From Hyphodiscus hymeniophilus (lineage: Eukaryota; Ascomycota; Leotiomycetes; Helotiales; Hyphodiscaceae), in contig VNKQ01000007.1 of assembly GCA_016508695.1 (NCBI GenBank), positions 496,001 to 560,000 of the forward strand: 64,000 nucleotides of DNA. The letters are read 5' to 3'. The position numbers were made by a program, and so were the translations under genes. Under the pieces are notes generated by a model that was not told where the DNA came from, did no database searches, and saw only the letters and a program-made list of their open reading frames with translations. Every line of letters starts with the position of its first letter. Positions within the stretch are counted from its first letter, which is position 1. This document shows, in pieces, positions 49,496-59,861 of the stretch.

Positions 49496-49849
49496 TCACA
49501 TCAGAAGACCCATCCCGCCCCAACCCCTCCTGCCTTCTAACGCTGGAGGATCGGGATAATGGTACGAGGGAAGTTCATTATGGACGGGATAGAGAACGCA
49601 CATCAGGTAGTAAAACAGATAAACCCGAACAAGACCCAGACACCACGTCACGATTCGCTGTGCTCCCTCGAAGACACGTCTACTGTCCGCTGATTGAGGG
49701 GTGTGGTGCCAGCGTGAGCGAACAGGCTTGTGGGGTGGTGGTGGGGTGGAGCGGTAAGGTGGTGGTGAGGAGGCGTCTGAATCGCTGATGCTGGAGGAGG
49801 CCGGTGGGGACTGCCAGTAGTATGTTGGCCGTTGGTAGAGGGTCGCCAT
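49496..49849 (-). CDS. small proline-rich protein with one hydrophobic helix, hypothetical
   Basis: 117-codon single-exon ORF. Residues 1-50 are rich in Ser and Pro (SPPPYRSTPPPPHKP), and about residues 68-88 form a hydrophobic helix with aromatic residues (WCLGLVRVYLFYYLMCVLYP). The tail is short and Pro/Gly-rich. That polar-arm-plus-helix layout is coherent for a small tail-anchored protein. There is no recognised family and no intron support. A longer overlapping ORF in another frame (49648-50301) is low complexity, so this assignment is tentative. Confidence 0.4.
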   Translation of the reverse strand: MATLYQRPTYYWQSPPASSSISDSDASSPPPYRSTPPPPHKPVRSRWHHTPQSADSRRVFEGAQRIVTWCLGLVRVYLFYYLMCVLYPVHNELPSYHYPDPPALEGRRGWGGMGLLM

Positions 49850-50185
49850 CTTTGTGCGTTTGCTTGGTGGGTTGACGAGCTGGGATGGGAGTCTGTGACT
49901 TGGTACTGAAGAGAGAAGGTTGTAGCATGGATGAGTGCGTGGGTTGTGATGTAGCTACGAGACGGTCGAGAATCTCCAGTATGAGAGCGAGGATGAAGGT
50001 TCAGTGTACTCTCTGACTTTCTTTGTTTTTGGGCTGTTGTCAATGACAATGAAATAATGAGAATAACCAGACAAAGGCAACACCGGGATTTATGCAGATT
50101 GGCACTCCCATCAACAAAGGGACTCGCTCGAGTAGGCAGGCAGTCACGTGCATAGGCGCCTTCGGTCAATCCTATACTTGTTCTG

Positions 50186-51351
50186 TCATTGCAACTTGAA
50201 GCCTTCTTTAAAGATATCGTCCTTGTGAAAATAAAGCTCATGTCTGCCGGTGATGCTCGCCTCCCCACCAACCTCGGGCACCACTGCATCATACCCTCCA
50301 AATTTCACCTGCTCTACAACTTTGACATTCATCACACTACCGAGAATACTCTCGATGCTTATTTCGTCGCCCACTTTCAGTTCGGACCTAGCGTTGTGTA
50401 GAGCAGCTCGAGCGCTCACTCCACTTCCACAAGCACTGCGATCCACCGCCCCGTCTTCGAAAACGGTGACGTTCCGGCTATGATTCCTGCTATCGTGAGG
50501 AGGACTTGTGAAAATGACACCGAAAAGAGAACTGAGATCTGCTTCGAATGGATGCTTGATTTCGAACTCGGGTGAAGCGAGGATATGCTTCTTAATCGCT
50601 CGTCCGTATTGGATAATCAAGGCATAGCTTTCAGCGTTGATAATCAAACCGAGCGGTTTTGCATCAACGATAGCATAGAATGCTCCCCCGAACGCGATTT
50701 CGAATGCCACCTCAAACCCAAGAGATGGCACAGAGACCTTCTGGTTTCTAAGATAGACGAAAGAAGGCACATTCCTGAATGTCGTCTTAGTCACACTTCC
50801 ATTTTCTGCCATATACGCTTCGGCATAGATCAGGCCAGCTGGGACCGAAATAGTGAGGCGTTTCACTTCCCCTTCTTTCTTAACGAGGCCTGTCTCGAAA
50901 GCTACTTTCGTGATGGCCAAGGTGCCATGGCCACACATCGAGCTATAGCCATCCGTATTCAAGAAGATACAATCAAGATCGGCTTCTGTGTGCTGTGATG
51001 TCGAAAGAATAGCTCCATAGGCATCGGCATGGCCTCTTGGTTCGAGCAGGAGCCCTGTTCGAAGGTGATCATAATGTTTACAAAAATAGCGGCGTTTTTC
51101 AAGGACGGTATTGCCATAGATCGGTGGGAGGCCAGAGATCGGGATACGTAAAGGCTCACCACCAGTATGCTAAAGCCACTCAGTAATCGCTCATAACGCT
51201 CTTAGCAAATGACAAGATCCTTCGAGGAACCTACCGTATCGATGGTAGTTATCTTCTGGTATATGGAAGGAGGTTGCCAATCCCATCCTTTTGGGAAGAT
51301 GGAGACGGCGGCGGCCGCGACGCTTGCATCGTCAGGATTGGACGACATCAT
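50186..51351 (-). CDS. proline racemase / hydroxyproline epimerase family enzyme
   Basis: Two exons, 51235-51351 and 50186-51169, with a 65-base intron between TTIDT and HTGGEPLRIP, give 366 residues from MMSSNPDD. An in-frame ATG at 51438 would add 29 residues. It is a DapF-fold, cofactor-independent enzyme. Family motifs: HTGGEPLRI near the start, EPRGHADAYGA, the first active-site Cys in SSMCGHGT, the acidic loop FGGAFYAIVD, and the second active-site Cys in VDRSACGSGVSAR. Both catalytic cysteines are present. This favours a racemase or 4-hydroxyproline 2-epimerase and disfavours trans-3-hydroxyproline dehydratase, whose first Cys is replaced. The likely role is D/L interconversion of proline or hydroxyproline in the cytosol. 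It is convergent with lgd1 but separated by 1.2 kb. Confidence 0.9.
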
Positions 51352-52520
51352 GAGTACAGTAAAGCTTCGCTGTAACGAAATTGAGTCTGATGACGGGAGC
51401 ACGACATAAGAGATGTTGTTCAGACGAGGTAGGACCAAGCTTGATAAATTCGACGAAGCGAACGACGAAGAGCTAAGTACACGCCCTTGTCATCCCAACT
51501 TTGGTTCTCCTGTTTTGGCATGCTTATCAATCCTTTCGCGGACTATCGCCGACTCCTCAATGATCTCGAAGGTAATTCATTATAGATATCTAACGTCAAT
51601 CACATGATGCGATAAGAAACGACTTTCATGACCCGTCTAGCTGTGGAACTTCCCCAGGTCGACCGCACAGTTCTCATCACACTAGTTATGGATCAACAAT
51701 AGAGCATTCAAGAGGCATTTAACTTGTAAGAATCCTCATCACATCTCATGAATATGCAAGCTGTGGATTAGGAGCATAAAAGAAATACTCGACTTATAAG
51801 AACCCTCATCACATCTAACCAAATATGCAAATTGAAGATCAGAAGCATCAAGCAACATTCGACTTATCAAAATCCTCATCACATCGAACTGTATGTGATG
51901 TGATGGGAAACGAAAGCTTTGCAGATGCCTTCAAATAAGAACTCTCATAAGAATGTGCTTCGCGCGCATGATATTTTGAATAGTGCTCTCCAGATGATTG
52001 TCTCTATCGTTACAGTAGCACATTGGGCTTGTGGTGAGATTTCAATAGTGGTGGCAGCTTTGTCCAGTCAGACTTCGGTGGCCCGAGCTGGGCGCGTAAA
52101 ACGAAAAGACTCAACCAACCACAACATCTCGTCCCCTTCCTGCAGATGTTGCCCTCCTTCACCCAACCCATCACAATCTGCGGCGCTATTTCTGCTCTCA
52201 TGCATGTTCCTGACCCCGATTCACCAAGAATCCGACCATACAGATCTCGTCCTCCCCCAAAACCCCATCCAGACCCATCCAAACCCATCCAATACCAATG
52301 AATATCACCCAATATCCTCCCATGGCGCGCCTTGAACCTCCATACCGCCCATTGACTCGATGCATCAAATCCAGATCCTCTCCCGACATATCACCTGGAA
52401 CCGCCCACTTCGAGACCTGGAAAGCATATCTCCATGTCGTCTTTGCATCGCAACATGTTTCGCCTCCCGGCCATGAGACTACAATAGTTGAAGCTTCGTC
52501 CTTCAAGTAACAGGACCATC
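51352..52520. other. intergenic with tandem repeat
   Basis: Spacer between two outward-facing genes. It holds the 70-base tandem repeat listed separately. From 52100 to 52300 the plus strand is C-rich, as in a leader. ORFs here lack domain character. Confidence 0.5.
51722..51897. repeat. 70-base tandem repeat, about 2.5 units
   Basis: Units at 51722-51791 and 51792-51861 and a partial one from 51862 each start ACTTRTMAR and contain the block CCTCATCACATC. Units 1 and 2 also share AATATGCAA and RGAAGCAT-like segments. The bases just before 51722 (GAGCATTCAAGAGGCATTT) resemble the end of a unit, so an older copy may precede. Units are clearly diverged, so the array is old. Confidence 0.85.
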
Positions 52521-54026
52521 ATGCGTGTGGGACTTGATCCGGCGATCACTGTGAACTTGCTTCTCCTCGCCGGCTGGTCTGGCATAAGTACTGCCAACAT
52601 CCTCCACCATATCCCGAAGAACAATCCTTTGAACATCGATTGGGATCCGGCGCCATCACCAGAAGACGGCCCTCCACTATCCGCAGGAGCTCTACGAAAT
52701 CCTGCCTATCTTCCGGCAGAGATCGGTGGCATTGTCGGCGCATATATCTTCTCGGTTTGCATTGTTGGCCTCGCAATCATTCTCATCGGGCGAAAGCTTC
52801 GGCGCCAGGTCTCGCAAGCTGCGAAAGCCCTTGATATTGAGATGGTAGAGCCCCGAACACAGGCTTATTACAACGGAGCAAGTCCAGTTACCCCTGGCGG
52901 CGGGCACCCAGCTTCACCACGCAACTTCTCCTGGCCATCACCAGAGAAATCAGACAGGAACCCTTACATATTCCCTACGACTGGAGGAAAATCTCCACAC
53001 GGTGCAGATTCCTTTGTTGATAGGCGAATCGTCGAAGCCGACCAAGAAATGTTGCAACGAGATCTGGAAGATATCTACGCTCACGTCATGGAGCAGGAGG
53101 AAGCCAAAGCAGCGGGAGTCAAGGTTGCAGAAATGCCTCCTCCTCCACCATTGCAGAGCGCTTCTCCACCTCTACCTCCGGACCGTAGTACCACACCCAA
53201 GAAGATCGAGAAGTCACGTCCTGCGAACATCGATATCGATGAGCCGAGGTCGAAAAACCCGTCCCGAGCATCTTCACTGATCTCGTCACTCAAGTCTCCA
53301 AAACGGAGGGGGATCAGAGGATTGTTGATCTCGTCACCAATTCCTACACCTATATCAACGACCTTCACGTCCCCAGGGGACGACGACGAGGAGCCACTCT
53401 CCCCGCGATACTATGCACCTGCTCCTCCTCCTCCTGTCCCGAAAGACCAAGTACCATACACACACGTCCGCAAGACCTCACAGAGCTCACCTGTCAGTCC
53501 GACGCGAAGCATAGCCGAACAGCTCTCCCCATACGGGACACAACAGTTTCACAGGCCCAATCCGTCACAAACCTCTGTACATTCACGAGATCCCGCATCC
53601 GCAAGCTCAGCAACATCACAAACACCTCTCTTCCCAGCCCAGTCTTTACGGCAACCACCTTACCCCAACAAGTCCACCTCGACGGTCAATCTTCCCCCAT
53701 CGAATAACTCATCAGTACGACAGCTACCACTCCGTCAGTTTGAGCCAGCAATCCAGTCGCCTTCTTTCTCGTACACCACCAAGACCACGGTGTTGGAAAG
53801 GCAAAACCCACTAAGTCCAGGCTTGACGACTGGTGGCGGACCCAGAACCCCATGGTCTGCTGGCGCCACGCCATACAGTCCTTACCAACCTTTCTCTCCA
53901 ATGATGCCTATTACGCCACGCCTAGTGACGAAGCAGGACCGCAAGATGATGAAGAAAATGCAGCCACGGACGCCGACCTTGGAGATGATCCAGAGCGAGG
54001 ACGATCTTTTCGATAGTGCCTATTAG
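52521..54026 (+). CDS. single-pass membrane protein with proline/serine-rich cytoplasmic tail
   Basis: Single exon, 501 residues from the ATG at 52521; the frame is open a little further upstream without an ATG. A hydrophobic N-terminal segment (ITVNLLLLAGWSGI) may be a signal or first helix. One clear transmembrane helix lies near residues 70-90 (IGGIVGAYIFSVCIVGLAII), followed by the basic stop-transfer GRKLRRQ. The remaining 400 residues are disordered-looking, rich in Pro, Ser and Thr. They include poly-Pro runs, a short acidic helix (LEDIYAHVMEQEEAK), many SP/TP sites for proline-directed kinases, and a conserved-looking end EMIQSEDDLFDSAY. I do not know the family. The layout suggests a plasma- or vacuolar-membrane adaptor. 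Confidence 0.8.
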   Translation: MRVGLDPAITVNLLLLAGWSGISTANILHHIPKNNPLNIDWDPAPSPEDGPPLSAGALRNPAYLPAEIGGIVGAYIFSVCIVGLAIILIGRKLRRQVSQAAKALDIEMVEPRTQAYYNGASPVTPGGGHPASPRNFSWPSPEKSDRNPYIFPTTGGKSPHGADSFVDRRIVEADQEMLQRDLEDIYAHVMEQEEAKAAGVKVAEMPPPPPLQSASPPLPPDRSTTPKKIEKSRPANIDIDEPRSKNPSRASSLISSLKSPKRRGIRGLLISSPIPTPISTTFTSPGDDDEEPLSPRYYAPAPPPPVPKDQVPYTHVRKTSQSSPVSPTRSIAEQLSPYGTQQFHRPNPSQTSVHSRDPASASSATSQTPLFPAQSLRQPPYPNKSTSTVNLPPSNNSSVRQLPLRQFEPAIQSPSFSYTTKTTVLERQNPLSPGLTTGGGPRTPWSAGATPYSPYQPFSPMMPITPRLVTKQDRKMMKKMQPRTPTLEMIQSEDDLFDSAY

Positions 54027-54424
54027 GCATTGTCTTGTATTCACAATGCAGGAGAGGGGGGATTTCTTTTGGACATATTCATTCTGGTTTTGGAGATGGT
54101 GTTTTAGAAATTTTGCTAGTACCTTAGGAGTGTAGGCGCTCGGTGAGGCAAAGGCGCAACTTACTTCCTGAGAGGGAGGCAGCGGAGAAGATGTTGATAC
54201 CACAATTATTCTGATCATCAACAAGAAATTCCTAATTATGATAGTGGAAACACATTACAGGGGTTTTATCTCCTTTTCGATCAATGATACAGTCTATCCT
54301 AATCCTTCTACTCATTTGACGTGCAGGACATATCTTAGCTAAGTAGCATGGTATACAATTCTTTCCTTCAAGCCCCCTTCACAATGTCTATCTTTACCCA
54401 TTACTAGCCATGGCTTCTTCCTAC
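54027..54424. other. intergenic between convergent genes, nothing recognised
   Basis: Shared 3' flank of the membrane protein (+) and the spermidine-synthase-like gene (-). Confidence 0.5.
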
Positions 54425-56293
54425 TCACCAGTCCTCCCATACCTCTTTCGGCAAAACAGTCCTCATGACAGCCCAATGACCTAATGCACTCGTCTGCTGC
54501 CAACCACTGAATCGTTCCGTCCCATTTTTAAACAGAACGCCGCCGTCATTCTCCCTCCGTGCGAAACTTTCTTCCTCGACCTCATGTTTTGGTAGCAGGA
54601 AGGCTTTCCGAGCGCCGCTGCCGAGGAAATCGGCAGTCATCGGCTTCCTGAAGCTCACGGGTTCATCCGAGTTAGTACAGAAGATCACCATGTTTGTGAA
54701 ATCTCTCCCATCGGCAGCTATTGTGGAAGGGGAGGGAGATTCGTTTTCTCTGAAGAGACGGCAGGAAGGGAAGACGGTGGTTATAGTGTGGATTATTATG
54801 CGTGCTGAGGGAAGAAGGAGATCGCCTGCGTAATTCTATGTCCGTCAAGAATAGCTCTTAAGACTTATAAGGTATGCGGGACTTACGATGGCAATGACTC
54901 CCCCAGGCTTGAGGATGGAATGAAGATCTTGCACAAATTCGAAGGTAAAGAGATCTACGGGCTCAGCTCCACCAGTGAATACATCGTGCACGACGTAATC
55001 GAATTTCTGGGAAGTCCTGGCGAGTTGGGAAGTGTAGGACACGGCGTCCGCAATGACTGCTGTATGGCCTCGGGGCAAGGAGAAATATTTTGTGGCGAAA
55101 GCATAGACTATCGGGTCAATTTCCACGATAGTAGTATCGATCCCATGAGCCATCAACGCAGCCGGCGTTGTCCCAATTCCAAGTCCACTGACACACATCA
55201 ATAATTTTATGCTCATGTGAACTCGAGGCACTTACATGACTAAAGCCTTTGCATCCTTATCAGGGACTTTTGGAGAGACTTCTATAAGTCGAACAGCCTC
55301 CAACATGACGAAGATGCCGTAGATTGGCTCAGCTACACGGTGTCTGGCCGTGGCTAACCATTCCCCACCGAGCAGGCTGTGGTCACAGCGCATCACTCGG
55401 AAGCCTTTCTCTGCGCTCTCGATAATTGATATATACCCCGTGAGCGATTCGTGACGTTCAATTAGAGACCAGCCATTTTTGGCCAGGGTCCCATGCAATA
55501 CTGACGTCGTGTGAGGATAAGGGACATGGACGTTGAAGAGAGCGGTATGTAGAACTGCTGGGATGGTAAGAAGCAGCAGTTTTGATGGCGCGAATATTGA
55601 GTACAGTCCAGCGAGAAAGATTTGAAGACCGAGCCGAGTCTGAATGAATGATGCTCCAATCGTGCTTTGCAACTTGCTGTTTGAAGCGAACTCCATCGTC
55701 TTGAAGAATGCGTAAGAGAGAATTCCCGGGGCAGCATCTGCGGCCCATTGCAAACGGCCAGGATTCATCTCCAGATCATCCAGAATCGTTGCAGTACATG
55801 ACACTGACAATAGAAGCAGTGGAAGGTACGTCAGACTCTCGGTAATGAGCGGTCCATATACAGCCCCAAAGAAGCTGCTGAGCTTAAATAGGAAAAACTG
55901 CGCCATTGGTATATACGCCGCAATGAGGGGCAGCAGCTGGGCGGGCTTGACGGGCAGTCGTCTCTTGAGAAACAGATTTGATGACCAGCCCAGAAAAGAA
56001 GCAGTCATAACTCCCTTGGAATGCCATATTGAGGATGGGATTCCTCCGTAAACGGGTGACAGCGTGAGTTGAGAAATGTTCGAATATATAGCAGCCAGCG
56101 TCAACAGGGTGCCGGACTGTATCAGAACCCAAGCTTGTCCTCTCGCCCATTTCGGCCATGTCTCTTCTTGGGCTTTTGATGCCAGTGCTTTCAGTTCTTT
56201 CTCGAAGTTCTCTTGGTTCAACAATGGCGCGTCTATTGGTGGTATTACTGGCCCGCCGGGCTTGACTGTGGTTTTAGGGTGAGAAGTGGCCAT
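54425..56293 (-). CDS. membrane-anchored spermidine-synthase-like protein
   Basis: Three exons, 55236-56293, 54887-55187 and 54425-54835, with introns of 48 and 51 bases, give 589 residues. After a polar N-terminus (about 50 residues) come several hydrophobic helices to about residue 250 (AWVLIQSGTLLTLAAIY, LLPLIAAYIPMAQFFLF, YLPLLLLSVSCTATIL, LLLLTIPAVLHTALF). Then a Rossmann-type SAM-binding domain of the spermidine/spermine synthase clan follows: GYISIIESAEKGFRVMRCD, ALVIGLGIGTTPAAL (glycine loop), TTIVEIDPIVYAFA (acidic ribose-binding), VIADAVSY, and FDYVVHDVFTGGA. The position usually occupied by the catalytic DxxDP reads HDVFTGG, so true aminopropyl transfer is doubtful. A related SAM-dependent or methyltransferase-like role is as likely. 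Confidence 0.85.
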
Positions 56294-57214
56294 GTCGGAG
56301 AAGGGAGTGACGAGAGGAACGCAAAAGGAAGAACCAAAACAAGGAACTCATGAAATCAACAGAAGATCACGAGAATCATCGCCGGCGATGTTCTCTGAAA
56401 GGTAAATGTGTTGAAACGGTCATATGAGCTGAGGGACAGTGCGTTCAGCCTGAAACGCTCAAAGGGGTGCTCGAAGGTCACAGGAATTGCGGAGCAGCTT
56501 ACTGTAGTCACGTGCTCGCTTATGGTGTCACGACTTCAGTCATTCTCTGCTTCCAGCTCCTTACCTACTTGATACACCATCCAACTGCGGATACCTTCAA
56601 TATGTTCAAGAACTTACTTTTCATAGCCAAAATACCGTATACATGGCTTGCTTCTTGCCAAATATTTCCTAGTATTGTTCAGCTGCTCATTAGGTGGAGC
56701 TGTGGAATTTCAGTATCATGCGAGAGCTTTCTTACGTGGGACTCAGTGCCTATGATTCAAGTTCTGCATGCCGCATCAATAATTGAGCTGTCAAATTCCA
56801 TGGATTATCACACTTCGAAGTCGGAAAGCATATGAGACTTTTCTAGACTGTCAAGTGACGTTTGAGATTGCGACGCCGTTTGCCAAGGATCGGCGAAGTT
56901 GTAAAGGCGGATGCACCTCAGCCTCATGCTTATGAGAGTCAGCTACTCATTTGCCGTCAGCCTTCCAACAGACTTACAAGTAACTACTTCGTTTCTTTGT
57001 TGAGCAGTACCCGGGGCTATTAATATGCGCTAGATTGGGAGCTTTGGTAAGCAAGCTTTGCACTTTACTTTAAACAATAGCGAATCCCCGCTTTCAAAGC
57101 ATTTCCAAGCCCTCCTCGAACATCCCTATCTCTAGCTTCCCATCTCTCTCTGTTCATTTGAGCATCTCTTTTAAACTCAGTTGACTTTCTCCTTTCTTCT
57201 TTCCCCATCCAATA
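56294..57214. other. intergenic, nothing recognised
   Basis: Divergent region between the spermidine-synthase-like gene and the small plus-strand gene at 57215. A 122-codon ORF at 56467-56835 has scattered hydrophobic and Cys residues but no family or codon pattern to support it. Confidence 0.45.
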
Positions 57215-57759
57215 ATGGGTCGACCAACTCCAGCTCCTCGAAACCTGCGTGAGAAGCAGGCACGAGCCCGCAACTCACGATCTACTTCCACTGAGCGATC
57301 GGCTCCATTCCTTTCTCTACAGGCATATGTATCAAATATCTTTTACGGAATCTTGATCCAAGACGACGATGAGATCTCGGAGTTAGTCTTCGAACGCAAT
57401 TGGAGCCGCCAAGTCATTGAAAAGTAAGCTTACCTTCCCTTGCTAATCCCCTCCTATTCATAGATTGGTAATAAATTTCCAGTGACAATGGTACTGTACT
57501 CAATTTCAAAGAGTTCGGGAAATTTGTGATCCAGACGCGGCAGGAATTTAGCAATCGTCAACTCATCTCGCAATCCTTCGTCGTCTCGCCTACAGATGGG
57601 GAGGGTGAGACGGGTGAGGTTGCTCATACGAGCCGCTTTTCTGCTGTTTCGCAAGGCAAAGAAGTCAGGGGAACTATTGTTGCGGTATTGAAGATTGGAT
57701 TGAAGAAAGGTGTGAGGAAGGTTGAGACGGAGAACTTTGTTCTCGCGATTGATTCGTAG
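57215..57759 (+). CDS. small NTF2/SnoaL-like-fold protein, hypothetical
   Basis: Two exons, 57215-57423 and 57483-57759, with a 59-base intron joining VIE to NDNGTVLNFKEF in frame, give 161 residues. A basic, Ser-rich N-terminus (PRNLREKQARARNSRS) is followed by a stretch that looks like an NTF2-like alpha+beta cone: FLSLQAYVSNIFYGILIQD, then LNFKEFGKFVIQTRQEF, VSPTDGEGETGE, GTIVAVLKIG and VETENFVLAID. The final strands with an ENFVLAI ending are usual for SnoaL-like domains. No catalytic signature can be named. Such short proteins are common and uncharacterised in filamentous ascomycetes. Confidence 0.7.
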
Positions 57760-58188
57760 ATGAGATCTTTCATGGAAGCATCTTGAAGTATTGTTTGATA
57801 TTGTTTGCGGACCTGAGATTTTGATTAGCTGCTGCACATGAGTCCAATGCCGAGTTTTAGAGAGAAGATGAGTCACGAAGAGCGCGAGAACTAGTGTCAT
57901 GTTTGTTATCTTCAGCGCTTTACTATTCACTAAAATCAATACATTATCTCTTTTTGGCCACTTCTTCCAGGTCACTACGTGTGAACGGACCGATAGAGGA
58001 CTCAAGCGATACCTGTCCTTGAACGGATAACTGCACAACTTCACATCTGCCACTAAAATGGTACTCCGACCTTTTGCGCTCACAACTTCCCACTGTCCCG
58101 AGTCAAACCACGGGTCGGCATCACTTCACTCGTTACACCACGAATACCTCCTAATCTCAATCCTCGTCCAGCCAAACCAGAAAGAACA
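57760..58188. other. intergenic, nothing recognised
   Basis: The plus-strand frame of the next gene stays open back to about 58050 without an ATG (reading RVKPRVGITSLVTPRIPP), so an upstream first exon for that gene is conceivable. Confidence 0.4.
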
Positions 58189-58923
58189 ATGCAGACCTTA
58201 CAGGATGTATCTCCCCACAAGACGCTTTCTGCTCCAACAGACAAATTATCCACATCCAAAACCCCAGCAATATTCTGCTGCCACATTTCTTGCCTGTACG
58301 TAGTTGCAAACTACCGGAACCCCAAAGAATGCACCCTCTGGAACTTCGCATGCCATATGTCCGACATGATCTCCTCGCCCGACAAACCTTGCAGCACCAT
58401 ATCGAATGCTTTATCATCATCGGATCCGTCTTCAACTTCAAATTCGGAACCACCGATGCCGGCGTGTTTCATCGATGCAGTTCTCAGCCAAAGCCATTGC
58501 GTGGTTCAATTTGAGAAATGGATTGACGGAGAGAAGGTCGAGACGAGATGTTTTGTGCATGTTGGGGAATTGGAAGGAGTGTACTTGGAGGTCGAGAGAG
58601 AGGTGGTGAAAAAGGGTGGCTGGGTGTGGGGTTGGTTTCATATCAAGTTGCGCTGCGAGCATCTAGATACGTTCTATGTGCTAAAGATGCTGGAGAAGGT
58701 TGATCAAACGGGAGAAAGGAGGGTTAAAGGGAACGGTTCGCCAAGTGATCACGATAACGATGGTTTTGTGGAGGACGAGGAGGTAGGAGGCCGGAGATGT
58801 GCAGAAGCGAGAGAGGTGTTGAGTGAAGCGAGCTTTGGAGGCTTGGAGATTGGAGATGCGAACATGGTATTCGATGGACAGGGCAGAAGTGGCAGTCAGA
58901 ACAACAACAAGGATTCGACATGA
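58189..58923 (+). CDS. hypothetical protein, Cys-rich N-terminus
   Basis: 244-codon ORF. The second half looks like real protein: SHCVVQFEKWIDGEKVETRC, VHVGELEGVYLEVEREVV, GWVWGWFHIKLRCEHLDTF, then an acidic low-complexity tail. The first 90 residues hold seven scattered cysteines (IFCCHISC, ECTLWNFACH, PCST). The frame is open upstream of this ATG to about 58050 without another start, so the true N-terminus may be spliced. No family recognised. Confidence 0.5.
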   Translation: MQTLQDVSPHKTLSAPTDKLSTSKTPAIFCCHISCLYVVANYRNPKECTLWNFACHMSDMISSPDKPCSTISNALSSSDPSSTSNSEPPMPACFIDAVLSQSHCVVQFEKWIDGEKVETRCFVHVGELEGVYLEVEREVVKKGGWVWGWFHIKLRCEHLDTFYVLKMLEKVDQTGERRVKGNGSPSDHDNDGFVEDEEVGGRRCAEAREVLSEASFGGLEIGDANMVFDGQGRSGSQNNNKDST

Positions 58924-59861
58924 AAGGTTGCTCTTTAAAGTACTACTAGTCTTTTCTTTTGAAGGCAGGCGCAGTGGTTAAATGTTTTCCAGCTCTGCAC
59001 AAGCATAAGATGGCACGAAAACTCGTTTGGTGTCAGGGGCGAGAAGTTGACGTGCCAGGGCAGGAACATCTATGAGATATTGTACCAGGTAAGAAACTCC
59101 TCCCGTTGCAGTTTTAAAATATCGAGTGATGCCTTGGTACCATTTCAAACGGCAGCGACTCCATCCTCCTTTTCTTTGGCGATTCCACTAGATTCATGGG
59201 TGAAGGATTGGTATGCATAGTTGCTCATCTTGATGCTTCAATGAAGTTATTGTCAAAGAGACGAGACAGGTCACTGGCTTAGACAATCAGCAGTCGGCAA
59301 GCAGACAGACAAGTAGAGTAGACTGGCGTGGGATGAAAAAGGTAGATGAGGGATGGAACAATGTTGCCCGGCATTCTCGACTTGGCTGCTTCACAAGTCT
59401 TGTCTTCGAAGCATGACTCTGGGCAGAATAATCCATTACACTTATATGTATGAGCTAGACGATTGAACTCAAGGTTATATTGATTTGCAGTATAAAGCGG
59501 AAGCAAAGAGGGGGAATCTAGCGCTTAGCCGGATTTGGCTTGGCTTAGCTTGTCCTGAGATATTTGAAGATCCTCGATGACAACTTTACTTCATATCGCC
59601 ACCTACACGGAGTGAAGTTAAGAGCAAAGATATGCCACCTTGCAGAATTGATGTGTACTAAAGCCTCCGATAGAACACAGACCACCACGCATTGAGTTGC
59701 ACTAAGAAGTTTCAGATGTCAAGCTGACTTTGCTCTCCTCACAATATCCACCTGGTTGAACGATCAAGGAGCGAACCCTCCACATTCACAGGGTCTTGTC
59801 AAAATCTGCGCTTTTTCGTGTATGAAAGTATTGAAGCTTCCAGTATCATTCACCCGATGAA
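58924..59861. other. intergenic between convergent genes, nothing recognised
   Basis: 3' flanks of the hypothetical gene (+) and the P450 gene (-). Only a 75-codon ORF (59279-59506) without domain. Confidence 0.5.

Noticed and set aside
49648..50301. 217-codon minus-strand ORF
   Set aside because: Low-complexity Thr/His/Pro translation that overlaps another candidate frame and shows no domain.
57454..58083. 209-codon minus-strand ORF
   Set aside because: Overlaps the second exon of the well-spliced small NTF2-like gene on the other strand and has no domain.
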